Assembly: GCF_023264675.1 (NCBI RefSeq)
Contig: NZ_JAHFVG010000035.1
Coordinates: 1 to 58,959 of the forward strand
Length of the DNA: 58,959 bases
DNA from: Rhodococcus sp. (in: high G+C Gram-positive bacteria)
Lineage (GTDB): Bacteria; Actinomycetota; Actinomycetes; Mycobacteriales; Mycobacteriaceae
Reading direction: 5' to 3'
In this document: piece after piece, positions 52,870-58,959 of the stretch
Numbering within the stretch: position 1 is the stretch's first letter
Layout of the letters: each line of letters starts with the position of its first letter
Notes under the pieces: generated by a model
Seen by the model: the letters and a program-made list of their open reading frames with translations, nothing else
What the model was told of the DNA's origin: nothing
Databases searched by the model: none
Made by a program: the position numbers and the translations under genes

Positions 52870-55419
52870 ATGGCTGTCGACAAAGACGTCATAGTTATCG
52901 GCGCAGGCTTCGCCGGTTTGTACGCAGTGCATAAATTGCGAGACGAGCTAGGTCTCGACGTCCAGGCATTCGACGCGGGTGGCGGACCCGGCGGCACCTG
53001 GTGGTGGAATCGTTACCCCGGAGCACGTTGCGACTTCGAGTCAGTGCACTACTCCTACTCGTTCTCGGACGAGATTCAGAAGGAATGGGAATGGACCGAG
53101 CGCTTTGCCGCCCAACCCGAGATACTCTCCTACCTCGACTGGGTTGCAGATCGCCTCGACATCAAGCGCTCGTTTCAGTTCGACACCCGGGTGACATCGA
53201 TCGTCTGGAGCGACGCCGAACGGCTCTGGACAGTTGGGACTGATGACGGGGCCTTCCTGACCGCGCGCTACGTGGTCACTGGAGTCGGAAACGTGTCGAT
53301 TCCGAAGACACCTGAATTCACCGGCCTCGAAAACTTCGAAGGGCGCCTGCTCCAGACGTGCGCATGGCCCCATGAGCCTGTCGACTTCACCGGAAAGCGC
53401 GTCGGGGTAATTGGCACGGGATCCACGGGCCTCCAGGTCATCACCGAGGTCGCCAAACAAGCCGAGCACCTCACCGTCTTCCAGCGAACTCCGCAGTTCG
53501 CGGCACCACTCGTCAATCACGTGGTCGAACCGGAGCAACGCCGCTGGCTCGCCGAGAACCACGAACAGGTACGCGCAGGCTCGCGCGAAACCTTCCTCGG
53601 TGCGCCTTATGAGCAAGCGCGCCCGTCGGCCTTGGCTGATTCTGAGGAGGAGCGGCGCAAGGTGTACGACAAGTACTACGGGACAGGCGGCTTTCGGCTT
53701 CTCGTCTCAACCTACGGCGACCTACTGTTCAACGAGGAAGCCAACGCCACAATCGCCGACTACCTTCGCAACAAGATCCGCGAGCGAGTTCGCGACCCGA
53801 AGACCGCCGAGTTGCTCTGCCCAACGGACCACCCGTACGGCGCCAAGCGAGCACCCTTCGAAACTGAATACTTCGAGACCTACAACCGCGGCAACGTTGA
53901 TCTCGTCGACGTGAAGAGCGCACCGATCGAGACTCTCACCGCAGGAGGCCTGCGGACGACCGACAGCGAGTACGACCTCGACATCATCATCTTGGCCACC
54001 GGATTCGACGTCTTCACACGGCCACTGATCCAGATGGGAATCGTCGGCCGTGACGGTCTCAAACTCGAAGACAAATGGGCCGACGGCCCCGCAGCCTACC
54101 TGGGGATTCAGGTCAATGGTTTCCCGAATCTATTTACCCTCACTGGTCCACAGAGCGCCGTGGCATTGTTCAACAACGCCCTCGCCATCGAAGATCACGT
54201 GGCATGGACCGGAGAAGCCATTCGCAATCTCCGGGAGTCCGGCGCAACCACGATGGAGCCGACCCTGGAAGCAGAGCGGACCTGGGGGGAACTGACTGCT
54301 CGCATGTTGGATATGACGCTCCTACCGAAGGCGGACAAGAGTTGGTATATGGGTGGCAACATCCCTGGCAAACCAAGAGCTGCGTACATCTTCCCTGGCG
54401 GCGCTCCCCTGTACCGAGCAATAACCGGGCAGATCGCAGAACGCGGCTACAGCGGATTCGCGATCGACGGTGTGGCAGAACCGATCTCACCGTTAGTCAA
54501 GCTGGATCCCGCAATGGCAGTCCTGATGTCAGGCATGCTTACGCCGTCATACAAGCCTTTGGAACTACTCACTATCGATGAGTACCGGGAGACCGTCGAG
54601 TCGATGACTGCGTTGCAATTCCCTGGCCCTGACATGCGCATCGAGCACGTCGAGGATCCGCACGCACGCATTTACATGCCAGGCGACGCCGACGACGCCG
54701 ACCGACCCGTGATCGTCTACTACCACGGCGGAGGGTTTGTATCCGGATCGCTTGATTGGGTCGACAACATCTGCCGTAAACTTGCCGCCGAGAACGATGC
54801 CGTCGTTGTTTCGGCTGGTTACCGGCTCGCTCCCGAAAACCTCTACCCCGCAGCACATGACGATAGTTTCGCGGCACTCGAGTGGGTGCACGATAACGTC
54901 TCGCAGTACGGGGGCAATCCAAATCAGATCGTGGTGATGGGGGAAAGCGCTGGAGCAGGGCTGGCAGCCTCAGTGGCAATCAAAGCTCGCGACGCCGGGA
55001 TCCAACTCGCCGGACAAATTCTGGTTTACCCACCGACCGACCCCCGTGCCAAGAACAACTCACGCATCGAGTTCGTAGATGGTCCGTTCCTGTCCACGGC
55101 CGCGATCAACGGGTCATGGGACGCATATCTCGGAGCGTCGAAGGAGGTGCCGCAAGAGGTGCAGCTCTTGCGAGCAGATCTGCACGGACTCCCACCTGCC
55201 TTCGTGCTTTCGGTCGAACTCGACCCAGTCCGCGATGAAGCCGAGGACTATGCGACTGCTCTTTCCGACGCGGGAGTGGTTGTGGAGCAACAGCGCTTCG
55301 CCGGCCTGATCCACGGCTCGTTCACAATGACCGGGGCAATTCCCGAAGTGAACGAAATGTACCGTGCCATAACCGAATTCATGGCACAGATCGCCTCGAC
55401 CTCCACGGTTGCCGGGTAA
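52870..55419 (+). CDS. Baeyer-Villiger monooxygenase fused to HSL-family hydrolase
   Basis: An 849-residue bifunctional protein with a very strong AAGGAGG box. Residues 1-535 are a flavin monooxygenase: GAGFAG (11-16), GGTWWWNRYPGARCD (41-55), fingerprint FEGRLLQTCAWP (156-167; the usual His is Gln162), NADPH motif GTGSTG (182-187). Residues about 545-849 are an alpha/beta hydrolase with HGGG (619-622), nucleophile Ser693 in GESAG, Asp785 (ELDPVRD) and His815 (LIHGSF). The two parts align end to end with the separate genes at 27285 and 28988, joined by a linker of about 12 residues (AIDGVAEPISPL). It should oxidise a ketone to an ester or lactone and hydrolyse it in one polypeptide. Confidence 0.9.
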   Translation: MAVDKDVIVIGAGFAGLYAVHKLRDELGLDVQAFDAGGGPGGTWWWNRYPGARCDFESVHYSYSFSDEIQKEWEWTERFAAQPEILSYLDWVADRLDIKRSFQFDTRVTSIVWSDAERLWTVGTDDGAFLTARYVVTGVGNVSIPKTPEFTGLENFEGRLLQTCAWPHEPVDFTGKRVGVIGTGSTGLQVITEVAKQAEHLTVFQRTPQFAAPLVNHVVEPEQRRWLAENHEQVRAGSRETFLGAPYEQARPSALADSEEERRKVYDKYYGTGGFRLLVSTYGDLLFNEEANATIADYLRNKIRERVRDPKTAELLCPTDHPYGAKRAPFETEYFETYNRGNVDLVDVKSAPIETLTAGGLRTTDSEYDLDIIILATGFDVFTRPLIQMGIVGRDGLKLEDKWADGPAAYLGIQVNGFPNLFTLTGPQSAVALFNNALAIEDHVAWTGEAIRNLRESGATTMEPTLEAERTWGELTARMLDMTLLPKADKSWYMGGNIPGKPRAAYIFPGGAPLYRAITGQIAERGYSGFAIDGVAEPISPLVKLDPAMAVLMSGMLTPSYKPLELLTIDEYRETVESMTALQFPGPDMRIEHVEDPHARIYMPGDADDADRPVIVYYHGGGFVSGSLDWVDNICRKLAAENDAVVVSAGYRLAPENLYPAAHDDSFAALEWVHDNVSQYGGNPNQIVVMGESAGAGLAASVAIKARDAGIQLAGQILVYPPTDPRAKNNSRIEFVDGPFLSTAAINGSWDAYLGASKEVPQEVQLLRADLHGLPPAFVLSVELDPVRDEAEDYATALSDAGVVVEQQRFAGLIHGSFTMTGAIPEVNEMYRAITEFMAQIASTSTVAG

Positions 55420-55438
55420 GGGACCTTCCACCAAGCGA

Positions 55439-55468
55439 CGGGTGGCCGAGTCCTCACTCGGCCACCCG
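55439..55468 (+). terminator. Hairpin between the fusion gene and the SDR
   Basis: CGGGTGGCCGAGT (55439-55451) pairs perfectly with ACTCGGCCACCCG (55456-55468) around the loop CCTC. It lies inside an otherwise same-strand gene set, so it may attenuate transcription and set a ratio between the fusion enzyme and the downstream genes. Confidence 0.6.
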
Positions 55469-55506
55469 CGAATCAGCCACATCCGCAGATCGAAAGAAGG
55501 CAGACA

Positions 55507-56298
55507 ATGAGCCAGGAGTTTGCAGGGCAAGCCGGCCTCGTCACCGGAGCGGCAGGTGGCATCGGACGCGCTACCGCGATTGCTTTCGGCCGCGAGGGCG
55601 CTAGCGTCGTCATCGCTGACCTCGAACACGCACGAGAAAAATCACTGGAAACCGTTGCACTGGTGGAAGAAGCCGGGGGAAAAGCCCACTATGTTGCAGT
55701 CGATGTCACCAACGCGAAATCAGTGGAGAACCTCGTCGGAGAGACAGTCTCGCATTTCGGGCGACTTGATTTTGCACACAACAACGCTGGCATCGGTAGT
55801 TTCGGTTTCACCGCTGACGTTTCAGAGGAAGAATTCGACCGCACTATCGCAGTCGATCTCAAGGGAGTCTGGTTGGCGCTGAAATACGAAATCTTGTACA
55901 TGAAGGCACATGGCGGCGGTTGCATCGTCAATACCGCTTCAGAGTCGGGCCTGGTGGGCAGCCTCCTTACCGCTCCTTACGTAGCAGCTAAACACGGCGT
56001 GGTCGGACTGACCAAGACCGCCGCGGGTGAATACGCGAACATGGGAATTCGTATCAATGCGATAGCCCCTGGAGCTATTGAGACGCCGATGGTGGCCCCT
56101 CTGTCGAAATCAGAGCGTAGCCATCTCATGGCCCCGCAACCACTGCAGCGTTTCGGTAATCCAGAGGAGGTTGCGGACGCAGTTGTGTGGTTGTGCTCGA
56201 AAAAAAGCTCATTCGTTCTCGGAACCATTCTTGCCATTGATGGTGGGGCCGTGGCGAACGCTCAGTCGTACGATCCCACTACAAGCCCGTCACGCTAG
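55507..56298 (+). CDS. Short-chain dehydrogenase/reductase (SDR1, copy C)
   Basis: A 263-residue classical SDR with TGAAGGIG, HNNAGIGSFGF and the catalytic motif PYVAAKHGVVGL. The ATG at 55507 follows GAAAGAAGG. It is the third member of the SDR1 set (22968, 30824, 55507) and is closest to copy A by eye. It probably oxidises an alcohol or hydroxy acid in the pathway that starts with the fusion enzyme. Confidence 0.88.
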   Translation: MSQEFAGQAGLVTGAAGGIGRATAIAFGREGASVVIADLEHAREKSLETVALVEEAGGKAHYVAVDVTNAKSVENLVGETVSHFGRLDFAHNNAGIGSFGFTADVSEEEFDRTIAVDLKGVWLALKYEILYMKAHGGGCIVNTASESGLVGSLLTAPYVAAKHGVVGLTKTAAGEYANMGIRINAIAPGAIETPMVAPLSKSERSHLMAPQPLQRFGNPEEVADAVVWLCSKKSSFVLGTILAIDGGAVANAQSYDPTTSPSR

Positions 56299-56350
56299 AA
56301 ATGAACACCGCCGACATGTTTCGACCAGATGTCAAGAATCGGACTATAAA

Positions 56351-57196
56351 ATGAACAGGGTTGCAGGGAAGGTAGCGTTTATCACCGGAGCAGCACGCGG
56401 ACAGGGTCGTTCGCATGCTATCAAGCTCGCAGAAGAAGGCGCAGACATCATCGCGGTCGACGCTTGCAGTGATGTGTCCACTGTCCCCTACAGTGAGTCT
56501 ACCGACCAGGACATGGCGGAAACGATCAAGGCAGTTGAAAGCCTCGATCGCCGCATTCTGTTCCGCAAAGCCGATGTTCGAGATCTGGCTGCGCTCCAAG
56601 CTGTCGCAGACGAGGGCCTTGCTGAGTTCGGACAGATCGACATCGTCATCGCGAATGCAGGTGTAGCCAGTTTCGGATCGGCCCTCGATCTCGAGGAAGA
56701 CACCTGGCAGGACATGATCGACATCAATCTGACAGGTGTTTGGAAAACTATCAAGGCCGCTGTTCCGAGCATGATCGAACGCGGTCAAGGTGGATCGATA
56801 ATCCTCACCAGCTCGGTCGCAGGCCTGGTCGCGTTTCCAAATCTTGCCCACTACGTAGCGGCCAAACACGGCGTCACCGGACTAATGAAGGCTTTGTCGA
56901 TCGAACTTGCGCCACACCGAATCCGAGCAAATTCTATACACCCCGGAAACGTCGATACTTACATGACGACGAACGAAGCGACCCTGAAGGTGTTCACGGG
57001 CGGAGCAAGCACGAATCGTGACGAGGCTGCCAAAATCGTTGCCGGCATGAATGCCTTGCCGCTCCCGTGGGTCGACCCGATCGACATCACCAACGCAGTA
57101 ATGTACTTGGCATCCGATGATGGAAGATACGTCACCGGAACCACTACGGTCATCGATGCCGGGGCCTCTGCTCCGTACAAAATCCCGCACTCCTGA
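56351..57196 (+). CDS. Mycofactocin-type SDR (carveol dehydrogenase-like), intact copy
   Basis: A 281-residue SDR from the ATG at 56351. It has the mycofactocin-associated signature [29 protein letters not shown], and catalytic Tyr-x-x-x-Lys in [12 protein letters not shown]. Family members such as carveol dehydrogenase keep NAD bound and need mycofactocin for turnover. It is the intact counterpart of the frameshifted gene at 23875. A secondary alcohol upstream of the ketone is its expected substrate. Confidence 0.87.
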   Translation: MNRVAGKVAFITGAARGQGRSHAIKLAEEGADIIAVDACSDVSTVPYSESTDQDMAETIKAVESLDRRILFRKADVRDLAALQAVADEGLAEFGQIDIVIANAGVASFGSALDLEEDTWQDMIDINLTGVWKTIKAAVPSMIERGQGGSIILTSSVAGLVAFPNLAHYVAAKHGVTGLMKALSIELAPHRIRANSIHPGNVDTYMTTNEATLKVFTGGASTNRDEAAKIVAGMNALPLPWVDPIDITNAVMYLASDDGRYVTGTTTVIDAGASAPYKIPHS

Positions 57197-57233
57197 CTGA
57201 TGGATCCGACTCTCCAAGCAGGAAGAAAGCACT

Positions 57234-58796
57234 ATGACAACAATGCACGAAACTACCAGGTCCAGAACTTCTCCCAACCCCGGTCCGCGAGCAAACACCG
57301 TCGACGGCATTTTGCATCGCAGCGCAGCTCGGTTCCCTGAGCGGACAGCGTTGAAGTTCGAAGGCCGCAAGTCGACGTATCGCGAACTCGACGATACCGT
57401 CAGTCGAGCTGCCACTTACCTCTTGTCTCTGGGATTGAGGCGGGGAGACCGCGTCGCTGCATACGGAACCAACTCTGACGCCTATGTCGTCGGCTTCCTC
57501 GCTGCAGCACGGGCAGGTCTTATCCATGTCCCGATCAACTACGCACTACGAGGCGGCGAGTTGAGATACTTACTCGACCAGTCCGGCGCGCGCGCCGTAC
57601 TCGTAGACCCAGCGTTGATCGACTATGTCGATGAAGTCAGGCAAGATATAACCGTCGAGCATATTCTGGTTCTAAACGATGGCATCGACTCTCTTCAAGC
57701 AGTAGAAGACAACGATGACTTACCCAATGTCGATGTCGACGAATGCGACCTCGTCCAACTCCTCTACACCTCTGGCACGACCTCCAAACCCAAGGGCGCC
57801 ATGATGACCCATGGCGCATTCGTCCACGAATACACATCGTCGATCATCGCGCTCGACATGACGCCCGATGACAATCCACTGATCTGTATGCCGCTCTATC
57901 ATTCGGCGGGAATGCACGTCTTCATGTTGCCGTATTTGGCGGTCGGCGCGACCATCACTCTGCTCGCAACGCCAGACATCCCCAAGATTCTCCAGACAAT
58001 AGAAGAAGATCAGATCGGGTCGATGTTTCTCGCTCCAACAGTGTGGGTACCATTATCCAATCATCCAGATCTAGATACTCGCAATCTGTCCTCCCTTCGT
58101 AAAGCGCAATATGGTGCCTCCATCATGCCCGTCACCGTGCTCAGTCGGCTTCGCCACCGTTTTCCTGACCTCGGTTTCTACAACTGCTTCGGACAGTCCG
58201 AAATCGGTCCGCTCGCGACGGTGCTCGGCCCGGACGACCATGAAAAACGACCGGCATCGTGTGGGCGTGCCATCATGTTCGTAGAGACCCGTGTAGTCGA
58301 TACTGACGGGCACGTTGTTCCCGACGGCGAGCCCGGGGAGGTGCTTTATCGATCACCGCAGCTGTGCCTCGGGTACTGGAACAACGACGATGCAACGGCA
58401 GAGGCGTTCCGCGACGGCTGGTTCCGTTCAGGCGATCTCGTCACCCGAGACTCGCAAGGGTTCATCACCGTGATCGACCGGATCAAGGATGTCATCAACA
58501 CCGGCGGCATCCTGGTTGCGGCCCGTGAAGTCGAAGACGCGCTATATCTTCACGACGCCGTTGCAGAGGTTGCTGTAATCGGGACACCCCATGATAAATG
58601 GATCGAAGCGGTTACGGCATTCGTGGTGTTGCGCAGCGGAGTACCGACGCCCAATGACCAGGAGCTGTTCCGACACACCAAGGAACACCTTGCACCGTTC
58701 AAGGTGCCGAAGATCATTCGATTCGTGAACAACTTGCCCCGTAACCAAAGCGGTAAGCTGCTCAAACGCGAATTGAGAAATATCGAATTGACCTAA
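57234..58796 (+). CDS. Acyl-CoA synthetase (AMP-dependent ligase)
   Basis: A 520-residue ANL-superfamily ligase. The P-loop is YTSGTTSKPKG (about 177-187), the A5 motif FGQSEIGP (about 319), the A7/A8 region WFRSGDL...IDRIKDVINTGG (about 401-424), and the A10 lysine lies in QSGKLLKREL near the end. It activates a carboxylic acid as a CoA thioester through an acyl-AMP. As last gene of cassette C it would activate the acid released after lactone or ester opening, leading to beta-oxidation. Confidence 0.88.
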   Translation: MTTMHETTRSRTSPNPGPRANTVDGILHRSAARFPERTALKFEGRKSTYRELDDTVSRAATYLLSLGLRRGDRVAAYGTNSDAYVVGFLAAARAGLIHVPINYALRGGELRYLLDQSGARAVLVDPALIDYVDEVRQDITVEHILVLNDGIDSLQAVEDNDDLPNVDVDECDLVQLLYTSGTTSKPKGAMMTHGAFVHEYTSSIIALDMTPDDNPLICMPLYHSAGMHVFMLPYLAVGATITLLATPDIPKILQTIEEDQIGSMFLAPTVWVPLSNHPDLDTRNLSSLRKAQYGASIMPVTVLSRLRHRFPDLGFYNCFGQSEIGPLATVLGPDDHEKRPASCGRAIMFVETRVVDTDGHVVPDGEPGEVLYRSPQLCLGYWNNDDATAEAFRDGWFRSGDLVTRDSQGFITVIDRIKDVINTGGILVAAREVEDALYLHDAVAEVAVIGTPHDKWIEAVTAFVVLRSGVPTPNDQELFRHTKEHLAPFKVPKIIRFVNNLPRNQSGKLLKRELRNIELT

Positions 58797-58810
58797 GTCC
58801 TAGGCCGCCG

Positions 58811-58835
58811 CCTGCCTGCCTGCCTGCCTGCCTGC
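58811..58835 (+). repeat. Tetranucleotide repeat (CCTG)6
   Basis: Six exact CCTG units plus one C lie 15 bp after the ligase stop codon. Such short repeats can vary by slippage; being intergenic, it should not change a protein. Confidence 0.8.
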
Positions 58836-58889
58836 ATAAGCCTGGATGCACCGATCCAGTGACGGCTGATCGCGGGCCGTAGACACGAA

Positions 58890-58953
58890 ATGCCCTGTAG
58901 TGGTGCAGAATAAGACTTCTCACAGAACAAATTCTGACCACTACGAAGGGCAT
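58890..58953 (+). repeat. Inverted repeat at the window edge
   Basis: ATGCCCTGTAGTGGT (58890-58904) and ACCACTACGAAGGGCAT (58937-58953) are inverted copies with two extra bases in the right arm, spaced by about 32 bp. It could be a terminator for the ligase gene or the outer end and promoter of an element starting to the right. The window stops before this can be decided. Confidence 0.45.
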
Positions 58954-58959
58954 CTCGCA

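Noticed and set aside
58811..58835. CCTG repeat considered as part of a CRISPR-like array
   Set aside because: The units are 4 bp and contiguous, with no spacers; no CRISPR array or cas gene was seen anywhere in the window.

Overview
The window looks like chromosomal DNA from a high-GC actinomycete, most likely Rhodococcus or a close relative. The reasons are strong third-position GC bias, a two-component FAD phenol hydroxylase (PheA2A1) with an AraC regulator and catA, mycofactocin-type short-chain dehydrogenases, LAL-type LuxR ATPase regulators and a SARP-type regulator. The genus call is inference from gene content, because no rRNA or intact tRNA is present.

Layout. 1-2.3 kb: the end of a sugar ABC transporter ATPase, a Gfo/Idh/MocA oxidoreductase and a Y-family polymerase with an altered active-site motif, then an alcohol-dehydrogenase relic. 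2.7-9.1 kb: a minus-strand catabolic operon (quinone oxidoreductase, TauD/TfdA dioxygenase, BKACE cleavage enzyme, MFS transporter, RBBP9-like hydrolase) with a divergent AraC regulator. 9.6-17.6 kb: an APC permease, then a minus-strand group of FAD-linked oxidase, large SARP/ATPase regulator and DHA2-type efflux pump. 17.6-18.9 kb: a decayed junction holding the 3' half of a tRNA-Leu(TAA)-like gene, a typical integration scar.

18.9-31.6 kb: two adjacent related cassettes, each led by a divergent LAL-type LuxR regulator. Cassette A has a beta-lactamase-fold serine hydrolase, an SDR and a frameshifted mycofactocin-type SDR. Cassette B has a Baeyer-Villiger-type flavoprotein monooxygenase, an HSL-family hydrolase and two SDRs. 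31.7-36.2 kb: the phenol module (pheR-like, pheA2, pheA1, catA). 36.6-39.0 kb: an IS256-transposase-derived protein without recognisable catalytic residues, directly downstream of an amino-acid permease. 39.1-50.8 kb: a trans-4-hydroxy-L-proline degradation regulon (three-subunit dehydrogenase, deaminase, epimerase, OCD-family reductase, semialdehyde dehydrogenase, and a divergent amidohydrolase/ABM/MFS operon with a GntR regulator) carrying four copies of a CAATGT-N-ACA(T/C) box. 51.2-52.7 kb: a FAH-family relic and a PucR-type regulator split by an amber codon.

52.8-58.8 kb: cassette C. It encodes an 849-residue natural fusion of a Baeyer-Villiger-type monooxygenase with an HSL-family hydrolase, the same two activities that are separate neighbouring genes in cassette B. 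An SDR, an intact mycofactocin-type SDR and an acyl-CoA synthetase follow. Together the enzymes fit a route from a secondary (possibly cyclic or terpenoid) alcohol to a ketone, a lactone or ester, a hydroxy acid and a CoA thioester, similar in logic to monocyclic monoterpene ketone degradation. The substrate is not known from sequence. The window ends in a CCTG repeat and an inverted repeat that may mark the edge of another element.
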